A stretch of 29,810 nt of DNA. Origin: a virus. The stretch is taken from positions 1 through 29,810 of the IMG/VR virus record IMGVR_UViG_3300050821_008877; one strand, given 5' to 3'. A program made the position numbers and the translations under genes. Positions 14,095 through 20,818 of this stretch are shown one piece after another. Under the pieces are notes generated by a model that had not been told where the DNA came from, did no database searches, and worked only from the letters and a program-made list of their open reading frames with translations. Each line of letters opens with the position of its first letter. Position 1 is the stretch's first letter.

Positions 14095-15282
14095 ATGAAA
14101 GTTAAATTCTACGAAACAAGAAATTGCTGGCGGGTCATTGTGCCGGCTCGGTTGACTGATACCGGCAAAGATCAGGCCCGATACTTCAAAACCAAGGAGG
14201 AAGGCGAAACCGAGGTTCGCCGGATACTCGGCCGCGGTGCATCGGCCAAACCGCAACTTAATGATCGTCAGAATGCGATCCTTTCAATGGCAGAAACCGA
14301 AGGGTTAAACCTCGAGGATATTCAAACAGCTTTCCGCCATTATCGCGCGACTGTCCTTAACGTCAGCAAACGTGCTCATCTGTTCGAGCTTGTGGAAAAG
14401 TTTCTCGAGCGCCAGGTGCACGAGGGTCGAGCACCCCGCACCCTCGACGATGATCGGCAACGATTATCGAAACTATGCACCTCATTTGAAAATATCGACG
14501 TTTCCCGGCTGACCGAGACTGGACTCCGGCAATATCTCGAGCACTACCCGCCCGGATCCAATCGCCGAAGCCATTATAAAGCGGTGCGGAAATTCATTCG
14601 GTGGGCGCATGAATCCGGTTACCTGGCAATCGATCTCATGGCCCGGATCCGACCTCTTGATCAATGGGGCGTCAACAACGAGATCGTGCCAATCGAAGAT
14701 TTTCGCCGACTGCTTTTCGTGACGGCCGGCCTCGAGCCGATCGAACCGGCTGAGATTCCCACTACCCGCTATATCGGGTTGTTCCCCTATTTCGTGCTTG
14801 GGGGCCTGGCCGGCATGCGGCGAGCCGAGCTCTTACGGGATCGTAATAGCCAATCGATTCTCGAATGGAGCGATATTCTTTGGGATGAAAATCTAATCTC
14901 GGTGCGGGATGAAGTCGCCAAACAAACCCGGGCCGCGGATCGACGTCGGTTTATTCCCTTAGAGCCGGCAACCCGGGAATGGTTGAATCTGGTTCGCCAA
15001 GATTCTGGCCCGGTCGTTAATATCTGGCAATCAACGCACACCAAGCTTTGTCGGGAACTCTTCGGCAAGCTCGAGATTGATCTTCCGGAGAACGGTCTGC
15101 GTAACTCCTATGCGTCCTATGCGCAAACGTTCCGGAGTGCGGGCGAGGTTGCGAAAGCTTGTGGCGATCTTGAATCGACGATCAAACGGTTCTACACGCA
15201 ATTGCGTAAACCTGAGAGCGGGCGTCCCTGGTTCGATATCCGGCCGAATGTTAGCCGGAAAATCATTTCAATCGCAGTTTGA
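14095..15282 (+). CDS. int: Tyrosine recombinase (phage integrase)
   Basis: A 395-residue tyrosine recombinase expected to join attP to the host tRNA-Lys gene. An N-terminal arm-binding region comes first, then a SAM-like core-binding domain at about 95-180. The catalytic domain has Arg242 in GMRRAEL, a likely Lys276, and Arg336 in NGLRNSYASY. Asp358 sits at the usual His/Trp position, and the nucleophile is probably Tyr367 in KRFY. The usual HxxR histidine is Asn333 here. I associate this variant with integrases of Verrucomicrobiota and related phyla, which is the main host clue. It lies beside attP, and two small genes follow before a strong terminator. The ATG comes after ACAGGAACCAAGAA. 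Confidence 0.9.
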   Translation: MKVKFYETRNCWRVIVPARLTDTGKDQARYFKTKEEGETEVRRILGRGASAKPQLNDRQNAILSMAETEGLNLEDIQTAFRHYRATVLNVSKRAHLFELVEKFLERQVHEGRAPRTLDDDRQRLSKLCTSFENIDVSRLTETGLRQYLEHYPPGSNRRSHYKAVRKFIRWAHESGYLAIDLMARIRPLDQWGVNNEIVPIEDFRRLLFVTAGLEPIEPAEIPTTRYIGLFPYFVLGGLAGMRRAELLRDRNSQSILEWSDILWDENLISVRDEVAKQTRAADRRRFIPLEPATREWLNLVRQDSGPVVNIWQSTHTKLCRELFGKLEIDLPENGLRNSYASYAQTFRSAGEVAKACGDLESTIKRFYTQLRKPESGRPWFDIRPNVSRKIISIAV

Positions 15283-15291
15283 TTCTGACCC

Positions 15292-15540
15292 ATGATTAAA
15301 CCTGAACAAATTAAATCCTTTATTGAGACTCGGCCATTTCGCCGATTCTACTTGGAAACCAGCGGCGGAAACTATCTCGTCGTTCAAACTCCGGATCACA
15401 TAAAAATGCCGCCTCCGGCTTTCGATCTGATCATTATTTTTGGCGAGGACGGTCTCGTCCATCATATCGATAAAAACACCGTCTTGAATGCGGCGGTTGT
15501 CGGACCAACACCGAAGTCACAAGATTCTGAAATAAAATGA
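15292..15540 (+). CDS. Conserved hypothetical small protein
   Basis: An 82-residue protein beginning nine bases after the integrase stop, so probably co-transcribed. It has the pattern KSFIETRPFRRFYLETSGG, then a strand pair and DGLVHHIDKNTVLNAAVV. I recognise this as a small family frequent in Planctomycetes and Verrucomicrobiota genomes ('qpF.pF.l...dG...v..P..i'), without a known function. A four-base ATGA overlap joins it to the secreted protein gene. Its presence supports the host inference but does not prove it. Confidence 0.6.
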   Translation: MIKPEQIKSFIETRPFRRFYLETSGGNYLVVQTPDHIKMPPPAFDLIIIFGEDGLVHHIDKNTVLNAAVVGPTPKSQDSEIK

Positions 15541-15857
15541 AAAAATTACTGTTCACATTATTGATCGGTGTGGGACTCGCTAACATGGCCTTTGCCGAGC
15601 CGTGCAAGGTCGGAGACCGCGTTGTTGTCCAGATCGGCTATCTGGTATTTGAAGACCGGCACAAACAAGAGGAAATGGCGGCAACGCATGCCGGCAAGGC
15701 TGAGATTAAAGCGGCGATCGAGGATGGCGATTGCGTCATGCTCAAGCATCCAGTCGAGGCGACGGTGGTCGATGAGGTCGGCCAGGAGATCCAGATCGAG
15801 CAAGATGCCGGCATGCGTTGGTGGACAACCAAAAGCGCGGTGCGCGTGGCGCGTTAA
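15537..15857 (+). CDS. Small secreted protein
   Basis: A 106-residue protein with a clear signal peptide: MKK, a hydrophobic stretch LLFTLLIGVGLANM, and an AFA cleavage site before EPC. The mature part is about 86 residues with two Cys that could form a disulphide (EPCKVGD, DGDCVML) and a compact beta-like fold (KVGDRVVVQIGYLVF, WWTTKSAVRVAR). It is coupled to the upstream gene through ATGA and ends 24 bases before a strong terminator. A secreted protein in the integrase transcript could be a lysogenic conversion gene acting in the periplasm. That is inference and the specific function is unknown. Confidence 0.65.
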   Translation: MKKLLFTLLIGVGLANMAFAEPCKVGDRVVVQIGYLVFEDRHKQEEMAATHAGKAEIKAAIEDGDCVMLKHPVEATVVDEVGQEIQIEQDAGMRWWTTKSAVRVAR

Positions 15858-15864
15858 GGCAACC

Positions 15865-16122
15865 TTATTTCAATCCCTTACCCCGGTGCTGAGAGGATTT
15901 CTCGGCGCCGGGTTTTGTTTTTTCAACAAAGCGCAAAGGCGGTTCAATTTCTCGACCTCCTTCGCTTTGCTCAATCATTTGGGTTATGATGCGCCGCCAA
16001 AGCTGCGCAAGTTTCTCATATCCAAGTTGTTCAGCTAGTTCGTGAAGTCTAGCTTCTTCAGTTTCCGATGCCCGACAAGTTGGTAAATTGATGTTTCGCT
16101 TTTCTCGTTTTCTTCTAGGCAT
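15865..16122 (-). CDS. Putative leftward regulator, small DNA-binding-like protein
   Basis: An 85-residue basic protein on the minus strand. It begins with MPRRKREKRNINLPTCRAS, followed by a helical segment (EEARLHELAEQLGYEKLAQLWRRIITQMIEQ). A basic N-terminus, one strand (INLP) and two helices are what a ribbon-helix-helix repressor would show; I cannot confirm the family. It is the only leftward gene between the integrase operon and the early operon, as expected for a lysogeny regulator. A perfect palindrome lies 28 bases upstream of its start. Its 3' end overlaps the terminator of the convergent integrase operon, which shapes its last 20 codons. Confidence 0.5.
   Translation of the reverse strand: MPRRKREKRNINLPTCRASETEEARLHELAEQLGYEKLAQLWRRIITQMIEQSEGGREIEPPLRFVEKTKPGAEKSSQHRGKGLK
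15882..15923 (+). terminator. Strong intrinsic terminator of the integrase operon
   Basis: CCCGGTGCTGAGA (15882-15894) pairs with TCTCGGCGCCGGG (15900-15912) over 13 positions with two G-T pairs and a 5-base loop. TTTTGTTTTTT follows. This is a textbook Rho-independent terminator for rightward transcripts. It lies inside the 3' end of the leftward gene. Confidence 0.85.
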
Positions 16123-16150
16123 AGAGCGTTTCCGAGAAAAACCAAGCCAT

Positions 16151-16167
16151 GCATCGAAATTCGATGC
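16151..16167. promoter_or_regulatory. Palindromic operator candidate upstream of the leftward gene
   Basis: GCATCGAA-A-TTCGATGC is a perfect 8-base inverted repeat with a single central base. It stands 28 bases upstream of the leftward regulator's ATG, a usual place for an autoregulatory operator. Which protein binds is inferred. Confidence 0.5.
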
Positions 16168-16175
16168 GACTTAAG

Positions 16176-16205
16176 AATTGCCAATAATTGCCTAGAATTG
16201 TGCAT
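16176..16205. repeat. Three 10-base tandem units beginning AATTG
   Basis: AATTGCCAAT, AATTGCCTAG and AATTGTGCAT follow one another at exactly ten-base spacing, so AATTG recurs on the same face of the helix. It lies in the leftward control region; a protein array site is possible but not shown. Confidence 0.4.
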
Positions 16206-16219
16206 GCATTCCGTGCAAG

Positions 16220-16261
16220 TTGCAATATCCCTGATTATTACTGTAAAATTAGGAATTTTAC
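16220..16261 (+). promoter_or_regulatory. Possible promoter with overlapping palindromic operator
   Basis: TTGCAA (16220-16225) and TAAAAT (16244-16249), separated by 18 bases, resemble sigma70 -35 and -10 elements. The -10 lies inside GTAAAATT-AGG-AATTTTAC (16243-16261), a perfect 8-base inverted repeat. A repressor bound there would block the promoter. The rightward early operon would be the target, though a terminator-like hairpin follows at 16419. Confidence 0.4.
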
Positions 16262-16418
16262 TTGCTGTTCGTAATCAAGATTCCTATTTCTGATAGTTGC
16301 CTCTCGAGCAATGGAGGCGTGATTTGAATAGCGATTTTTCGAACCATGGACAGGCGGAACTTTTTTTCTTTACAGGAAGCTGCGATTCCCCCGCCTCGTT
16401 TTTCCTCTTTAAAAGAGA

Positions 16419-16457
16419 ATCGGCTCAGGATCGTGAGTCCCGAGCCGATCTTTTGTT
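16419..16457. terminator. Hairpin terminator, usable in both directions
   Basis: ATCGGCTC (16419-16426) pairs with GAGCCGAT (16442-16449). The inner part GGA/TCC can pair too, and TTTTGTTT follows. AAAAGAGA precedes the left arm, so the reverse direction also ends in a T-rich tract. It splits the gene-free region 16123-16657 into a leftward and a rightward half. Confidence 0.7.
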
Positions 16458-16462
16458 TCTCT

Positions 16463-16477
16463 AAGGTGGTCCACCTT
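16463..16477. promoter_or_regulatory. Palindromic operator candidate
   Basis: AAGGTGG-T-CCACCTT is a perfect 7-base inverted repeat with one central base, right after the hairpin terminator. It could bind a dimeric regulator of the early operon. This is inference from symmetry and place. Confidence 0.4.
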
Positions 16478-16482
16478 TGCTA

Positions 16483-16529
16483 AACAATACGCAAGATTGA
16501 TCAATGAAGATCAACAATGCGCAACGTTG
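16483..16529. repeat. Direct repeat pair spaced 30 bases apart
   Basis: AACAATACGCAAGATTG (16483-16499) and AACAATGCGCAACGTTG (16513-16529) agree at 14 of 17 positions. Their starts are 30 bases apart, about three helical turns. TTGATCAA stands between them. The arrangement suits cooperative binding of a phage regulator before the early operon. Confidence 0.45.
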
Positions 16530-16582
16530 TGATTTCTGTCTATTTTGTGGCGGAAATGCAAGCGTGATTTTCAAGTGAGCTT

Positions 16583-16611
16583 CTGATTTCTTAAGTATCA
16601 AAAGAAATCAG
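16583..16611. promoter_or_regulatory. 10-base inverted repeat before the first early gene
   Basis: CTGATTTCTT (16583-16592) and AAGAAATCAG (16602-16611) are perfect inverse arms around nine bases. No T-run follows, so an operator or a leader hairpin is more likely than a terminator. It ends 46 bases before the GTG start at 16658. Confidence 0.45.
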
Positions 16612-16657
16612 GATCACATTTCCTCGCAAACGTTTTCCAAGTTCGAGGGTTCCTATC

Positions 16658-16948
16658 GTGGACCGGCTCGAAGCGTATCTAAAACTGATCGAGCTCGATG
16701 AAGGGGTTCGGAAACACCTGATCGAATTGGCGGGTGGGTCCGAACAACTGGCGCTTCGCATTGCTCAGAATCTCGGCATTGACGTCAGCGCCAAGGATGC
16801 GGCACGCGTTCTTGGACTGTCACCGAGCGGCATCAGAAAACGACTGACAAAAATCAAGGGGAAAAAATCGCCAAAAAGTGACGCTAAAGTGACCCGAAAA
16901 CGTCCTGAAGTGACCCAAAAGCGTCCTTCGCGCAAAAAGCCGAAATGA
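16658..16948 (+). CDS. Helix-turn-helix regulator, first gene of the early operon
   Basis: A 96-residue protein starting at GTG with GAGGG eight bases upstream. Residues 1-45 are helical (LEAYLKLIELDEGVRKHLIEL). A helix-turn-helix follows at about 48-65 (SAKDAARVLGLSPSGIRKRL). The last 30 residues form a strongly basic tail with a repeated K/R-V-T-x-K-R-P motif (KVTRKRPEV, then VTQKRPSRKK) that could grip DNA non-specifically. Its place behind the palindrome-rich control region suggests a Cro-like or early regulator; this is inference. It overlaps the next gene by four bases (ATGA). Confidence 0.65.
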   Translation: MDRLEAYLKLIELDEGVRKHLIELAGGSEQLALRIAQNLGIDVSAKDAARVLGLSPSGIRKRLTKIKGKKSPKSDAKVTRKRPEVTQKRPSRKKPK

Positions 16949-17208
16949 AATTCAAGCCATTAATGCACCATGCACGCATTTCTTGCATGGCCGTTATGAG
17001 CGAATTGCTTCTCCCTCCATTCAGTAAGAAGTCGGCGCCGTTGACGGTTGCCGAGGTCGCCAGAATCATGCGGTTTCACGAACGCACCGTGTCGCGGCTG
17101 GCGCGCACCGGACAGCTTCCCGGTGCTTTCCAGGTCGCCGGCAAACGCGGCGGCTGGCGGTTCAAACGCAAAGCGTTCCTTGATTGGTGGGACCGACAAG
17201 GAAACTAA
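16945..17208 (+). CDS. Excisionase-type helix-turn-helix DNA-binding protein
   Basis: An 87-residue protein with a winged-helix excisionase/MerR-like domain at about residues 31-82. LTVAEVARIMRFHERTVSRLARTG forms the recognition part, then RGGWRFKRKAFLDWW the wing and helix, the usual pattern of the 'excisionase family' DNA-binding domain. It may act as Xis with the integrase or as a regulator. ATG at 16945 overlaps the previous stop; internal ATGs at residues 15 and 18 are possible alternative starts, and the first 30 residues are not part of the domain. Confidence 0.7.
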   Translation: MKFKPLMHHARISCMAVMSELLLPPFSKKSAPLTVAEVARIMRFHERTVSRLARTGQLPGAFQVAGKRGGWRFKRKAFLDWWDRQGN

Positions 17209-17211
17209 AAA

Positions 17212-17292
17212 ATGAAGATCGCAATCATTCTCGCTCTGATCTGGCTTGCCGGCATCACTCTGGTTCTGCGGTTCTTCCGATTCAATAAATAG
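17212..17292 (+). CDS. Very small membrane protein (26 residues)
   Basis: MKIAIILALIWLAGITLVL followed by RFFRFNK and a stop: a single transmembrane segment with a basic, cytoplasmic-type end. AAGGAAAC stands seven bases upstream of the ATG. It lies between two genes of the same operon, with eleven bases to the next start. Single-span peptides of this kind occur in many phage early operons; no function can be read from it. Confidence 0.5.
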   Translation: MKIAIILALIWLAGITLVLRFFRFNK

Positions 17293-17303
17293 GAAACCTT
17301 GAT

Positions 17304-17750
17304 ATGGGCATTCCCCCCGGACAATTGACTGATCAATTTCTTTCTAAGATCGATCGGCGCGATCGGAAACCTCTGGGTAAAGCCGGCATGACCCAAGCCG
17401 AGATCCGCGATAAACGGTGCAAGATCCTGGAACGCCGGATTCATTATCAATTCAGCGGATTCGCTAAACGGAACGGGTTCATTGTCTGGCATTCGAGCCC
17501 GGTCAAAAGATCGAGCATCCGGACGGGGCTGCCCGATTTTCTGCTTTGGAAAGATGGTCGCGCACTCGGGATCGAGTTCAAGGTGCCGCCGAACGATCTG
17601 ACGACCGAACAGCGGACAGTGTTCACCGAGATCGGTGGTGTCGGATGTGAAGTTATTGTCTGTACTGAGACTGACCCAGGTGCGGCTTACGTACAAGCTA
17701 CCCGCGAAACTGCCAAATTCTTCAATCTGCCAAACGATTTCAATTTATGA
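17304..17750 (+). CDS. VRR-NUC domain nuclease
   Basis: A 148-residue protein with the VRR-NUC type of PD-(D/E)xK nuclease. Glu44 sits in the first helix (ILERRIHYQF), followed by SIRTGLPDFLLWKDGRALGIEFKV with the G-x-PD motif (Asp78) and Glu91-x-Lys93. Gln103 is in TTEQRTVF, then VGCEVIVC. Family members cut branched DNA or act as Holliday-junction resolvases. In phages they accompany replication and recombination genes, as here. AGGAAACC lies ahead of the ATG. The stop overlaps the next start. Confidence 0.82.
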   Translation: MGIPPGQLTDQFLSKIDRRDRKPLGKAGMTQAEIRDKRCKILERRIHYQFSGFAKRNGFIVWHSSPVKRSSIRTGLPDFLLWKDGRALGIEFKVPPNDLTTEQRTVFTEIGGVGCEVIVCTETDPGAAYVQATRETAKFFNLPNDFNL

Positions 17751-18076
17751 GCAAACCTGACAGCGAAAAGATAATTGAACAACTCGTTTCCAATACCCGG
17801 GCTCTGCTCCAGGATCATTGGAAAAAAGCCGAGGCGGTTTTTGCCGCCACTAATATCAAAATCAATATGCAACACCTGATTGATTTTGAGCCGGCCGACG
17901 TGACTGCGAAAACTACAATCGCGTTTGGCGCCCGAGTTAAAGATAGCGTCGAAATGACGATCCCCGATGGTGATTCCATGTTGCCAATGGGCGAGATCCC
18001 GCAAAGACCGAAACGCGGCCGGCCGCCAAAAACGCAAACTTTTTCATCTAATGTTCCACCAGAACAAGCGAGATGA
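17747..18076 (+). CDS. Hypothetical protein with AT-hook-like motif
   Basis: A 109-residue protein. The N-terminal half is helical and charged (SEKIIEQLVSNTRALLQDHWKKAEAVF). A beta part follows (AKTTIAFGARVKDSVEMTI), then a proline/basic stretch PKRGRPPKTQ at about 88-97 that looks like an AT-hook (RGRP core). DNA association is therefore possible. It is coupled to both neighbours by four-base overlaps. I do not recognise the family; a small phage protein adjacent to VRR-NUC genes is common. Confidence 0.6.
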   Translation: MSKPDSEKIIEQLVSNTRALLQDHWKKAEAVFAATNIKINMQHLIDFEPADVTAKTTIAFGARVKDSVEMTIPDGDSMLPMGEIPQRPKRGRPPKTQTFSSNVPPEQAR

Positions 18077-18465
18077 ACCTTACAGAAATGTTTAGTCGCG
18101 CTGCGACGCTGCCAAGCTGCGACCAGGTCAAAACTATTTGGGTCGATAACGGCGAAGTGCCGGCTTGGTTGCATTTGCTCGCCGAATGGGAAAACGCCTT
18201 GCCGGTGCTCTCCCTGATTAAACGCCAGAAAGCATCCGGGATCATTGCCGGTGTTGCCAATTTTCAGGATCACCGGGTTCCCTATTTCTTTTTCGTTAAC
18301 GGCACAGCATCAGGCCGACTGCAGGCGACCGGAATCGTGATGTTAGCCGCATCGGATCACGAGGAATGCGCCGAAAGCGTGCTCCGTACCATGATCTATA
18401 AAGCGCGCGAAAACGCCGGCCGAGCCGGGGTCAATTTCCTGAGCATGGAGAAAACCAATGATTGA
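18073..18465 (+). CDS. Hypothetical protein of the early operon
   Basis: A 130-residue soluble alpha/beta protein. It has AEWENALPVLSLIKRQKASGIIAGVANFQDHRVPYFFF in the middle and DHEECAESVLRTMIYKARENAGRAG near the end. No motif identifies it. It begins in an ATGA overlap with the AT-hook-like gene, and its end overlaps the next start by eight bases, so it is part of the same transcript. Confidence 0.55.
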   Translation: MNLTEMFSRAATLPSCDQVKTIWVDNGEVPAWLHLLAEWENALPVLSLIKRQKASGIIAGVANFQDHRVPYFFFVNGTASGRLQATGIVMLAASDHEECAESVLRTMIYKARENAGRAGVNFLSMEKTND

Positions 18466-18646
18466 TGCGGAACTCTTCCTTCGCGGGATGCTGATTATTG
18501 CCGGCGTATGCGTTGTCGTATCGACCGGGCTGGTGTGTGCGACCGGCTACTATCTACTGGAAGCGCGCAAACTCTGGCGCCAAGTCCATCGCTGGCCGCA
18601 GGTGGCGCGGGATAGTAATGGGCGGCCGATCAAAGAACGAATCTGA
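18458..18646 (+). CDS. Small single-span membrane protein
   Basis: A 62-residue protein with one hydrophobic span (MLIIAGVCVVVSTGLVCATG, about residues 11-30). A basic tail follows (EARKLWRQVHRW) that would stay in the cytoplasm. The start has a GGAG seven bases upstream, inside the previous gene. The function is unknown. It is the second membrane peptide in this early operon. Confidence 0.55.
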   Translation: MIDAELFLRGMLIIAGVCVVVSTGLVCATGYYLLEARKLWRQVHRWPQVARDSNGRPIKERI

Positions 18647-18649
18647 TAA

Positions 18650-19492
18650 ATGAAAATTCATCCAGTTGCCGAAATGTTTCCGATGATGACTGAGGAAGAG
18701 CTCGACGAGCTCGCCGCGGATATTAAGGCGAACGGGCTTTTAAATCCGATCACCAAAGATAACGACGACACACTAATCGACGGGCGCAACCGCTTAGAAG
18801 CGTGCAGCCGAGCCGGTGTTGAACCGAAATTTGAAACGCTCAACGGTACCGATCCCGTCGCCTATATCTTGGCGCAAAATGTTAAGCGTCGGCATTTGAG
18901 CAAAGGTCAGCAAGCGATGGCGGTAGTTTTAAGTAGATCACAAATGGAAGTCACTTCCATTCTACAAAAGGAACAAGCGGGTCAATTAAAGATTAGCGAA
19001 AAATGGATGTCGCACGCTTCGGTTGTTCTAGAACACGCTCGAGAACTTGCACCGCAAGTTTTGTCAGGCGCTTTAGCCTTAGATAAAGCCTACGAAACCG
19101 CGGTCGCGAACAAAAAAGCCGGCGAAACCGAAGCTGGCAAAATGGAACAGTTGCGCCTCAAAGCCGCGGATCTGCATAGTCAAGTCACCGAAGGCACGCT
19201 TTCACTCGCCGAAGCAATCGGCGCTTTGGATGCCCGCGAAAAGGAGAAAGCCATAGCTGAAAAGGATGCTCAAGACCAGAGGGTAGAACGGGCTAATAAT
19301 TTACACATGATTCTAGGAACTCTGGCCATTGGCCCAACCGATTCTGATGTTAAGGCGCAATTAGCTTTGGACGTTGATTGGCCCACTTTCGCTTTCATGA
19401 ACAAAGGTATTAGCAAAAAGGACTGGCTGAAAGCCGCTAAAACTATTTCGGCAATTGCCAAACTCTGGGATGATGACTATGCCAACCATTGA
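18650..19492 (+). CDS. ParB/Srx-type N-terminal domain protein
   Basis: A 280-residue protein with a ParB-like domain in the first 85 residues: EELDELAADIKANGLLNPITK, TLIDGRNRLEACSRAG, and AYILAQNVKRRHLSKGQQAM. A possible HTH region follows, then a charged helical part rich in Ala, Glu and Lys (about 150-225), and a WPTFAFMNKGISKKDW end. ParB-domain proteins bind CTP and DNA or act as phage regulators or nucleases; which one applies here is unclear. A perfect palindrome lies inside its gene at 18943. The part after about 18900 is visibly more A+T-rich than the surrounding operon. Confidence 0.75.
   Translation: MKIHPVAEMFPMMTEEELDELAADIKANGLLNPITKDNDDTLIDGRNRLEACSRAGVEPKFETLNGTDPVAYILAQNVKRRHLSKGQQAMAVVLSRSQMEVTSILQKEQAGQLKISEKWMSHASVVLEHARELAPQVLSGALALDKAYETAVANKKAGETEAGKMEQLRLKAADLHSQVTEGTLSLAEAIGALDAREKEKAIAEKDAQDQRVERANNLHMILGTLAIGPTDSDVKAQLALDVDWPTFAFMNKGISKKDWLKAAKTISAIAKLWDDDYANH
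18943..18961. promoter_or_regulatory. 19-base perfect palindrome inside the ParB-domain gene
   Basis: AATGGAAGT-C-ACTTCCATT has 9-base arms and one central base. parS sites are palindromes of similar size and often lie in or near parB. The sequence differs from the widespread parS consensus, so a dedicated site for this protein is only a guess. Confidence 0.3.
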
Positions 19493-19940
19493 TATTGATG
19501 CATTAATTGAAAAGTTGTTAGCTAAACATACTGACGCAACCGGAGCTCAAGATCCTGATGCAGCGGAAACAGAATTAGCTAATCAGGGCAGGAAAGATCC
19601 TGATTTAATGGAGCCTGAACTCTGGGCTTCTCAAAAATTCTCTATCTATAAAAAGAGTCACACCTTGAAGCCTGCGGGTACTGCCTCGGGCCAAACCGTT
19701 TTTGGTTTTGCGATTAATTTTGAGGCTATTGTGGTTTTAAGCGAAGGCAAAAAACGCACCTGGGTCCGGTTTAAAGATATGAGTGAGCAACGAATCAATA
19801 TGCGCCAAACGTTGATCACGAAAAAAGCGGCTGAATCAATGAGTGCGGCGGCTCTAGAAATGCAATTCTGGAACCAATTGCGAACCAAATGGGATCATCA
19901 AGTATATCCTAATTTTTTGGATTTTGTGCAAAGCCTATGA
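19479..19940 (+). CDS. Hypothetical protein of the early operon
   Basis: A 153-residue protein. Its N-terminal helix is MPTIDIDALIEKLLAK, followed by an acidic linker, then a beta-rich middle (TVFGFAINFEAIVVL, KRTWVRFKDM) and a helical end with WNQLRTKWDHQVYPNFLDF. The family is unknown to me. Starts at 19470, 19473 and 19479 are all possible; the last gives the most natural N-terminus. The base composition is more A+T-rich than the recombination genes that follow, which hints at a separate origin together with the end of the ParB gene. It overlaps the next gene in ATGA. Confidence 0.55.
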   Translation: MPTIDIDALIEKLLAKHTDATGAQDPDAAETELANQGRKDPDLMEPELWASQKFSIYKKSHTLKPAGTASGQTVFGFAINFEAIVVLSEGKKRTWVRFKDMSEQRINMRQTLITKKAAESMSAAALEMQFWNQLRTKWDHQVYPNFLDFVQSL

Positions 19941-20818
19941 CTAACAATTCTGAACCCGAGCCCAACTTTCCCGGGCTTAGCATCGGCCGCAAGATCCGGC
20001 CGATTTTCGGACTCCTTTACGGTATTGATGGCGTCGGCAAATCGACGTTCGCGAGCCAAGCGCCCGACCCGATTTTTATTGTCACCGATCCCGGCGCCGA
20101 TCATTTGCCGGTTGCCCGGTTGCCGGTCGAATCGCTCGGCCAATTCCGGGATAAAGTTAAATTACTAACATCGCAACCGCACTCCTATCGCACGATCGTG
20201 GTCGATCACGTGACCGCGTTGCAACCGATGGTCTGGCGCCAGGTATGCGCCGAGGGCAAAGTTAAATCGATCGAGCTCTATGCCGACGGATTCGGCAAAG
20301 GTTACGTTCGCGCGCTGGAAATCTGGGACGGGTTGTTAGGTGAGCTCTTGGTTTTGGCCCGGAAACATCATGTTCTTTTAATCGGGCATTGTACGGTCAA
20401 AAAGTTTGATGATCCGACGCAACCGGCCGGTTATGATCGGTACCAAGTTTCGCTCAAGGAAAACCTGGCCGCATTGATCCGGCAAAAGTGCGACGTCGTG
20501 TTGTTCGCGAATTTTGTTTCGACCGTCAAAAACATTAGGAACGATACCGGCAAAGCGACGGGCGAGGGGGTGCGGCGCATGTACACCGAAAACCGGCCGG
20601 CGTTCGACGCGAAAAATCGGTACAATCTGCCGTTCGAAATGGCGCTTGAATGGAAACCGTTCGGCGAAGCGGTACACGCTTTCTATGTCGCCGGCGCCCG
20701 GGAAGCGTTCTCCGCATCCGCACCGAAGCCGGCCGAGCCGGTGACCGAACGCGCGGCGCGCGAGCCCGAGCAACCGTTGCCCGAACCGCAAACCGAACCT
20801 GAGCCGGTCGCGTCATGA
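19937..20818 (+). CDS. Sak4-like phage recombination ATPase (RecA-fold, AAA_24 type)
   Basis: A 293-residue ATPase. Walker A is GIDGVGKST (residues 29-37), preceded by a beta strand GLLY; Walker B is TIVVDH with Asp90. IGHCTVKKF near 148-156 and VVLFANFV further on match the sensor strands of this class. Sak4/AAA_24 proteins are small RecA-like ATPases that assist single-strand annealing with an SSB; both an SSB-like protein and an exonuclease are encoded next door. The last 35 residues are rich in Glu and Pro and probably disordered. It is coupled on both sides by four-base overlaps. Confidence 0.78.
   Translation: MTNNSEPEPNFPGLSIGRKIRPIFGLLYGIDGVGKSTFASQAPDPIFIVTDPGADHLPVARLPVESLGQFRDKVKLLTSQPHSYRTIVVDHVTALQPMVWRQVCAEGKVKSIELYADGFGKGYVRALEIWDGLLGELLVLARKHHVLLIGHCTVKKFDDPTQPAGYDRYQVSLKENLAALIRQKCDVVLFANFVSTVKNIRNDTGKATGEGVRRMYTENRPAFDAKNRYNLPFEMALEWKPFGEAVHAFYVAGAREAFSASAPKPAEPVTERAAREPEQPLPEPQTEPEPVAS

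Noticed and set aside
16347-16484. 45-codon ORF starting MDRRNFFSLQEAA in the control region
   Set aside because: The beginning hints at an excisionase-like helix, but the frame runs through the hairpin terminator, has no domain after the first 13 residues and no Shine-Dalgarno.
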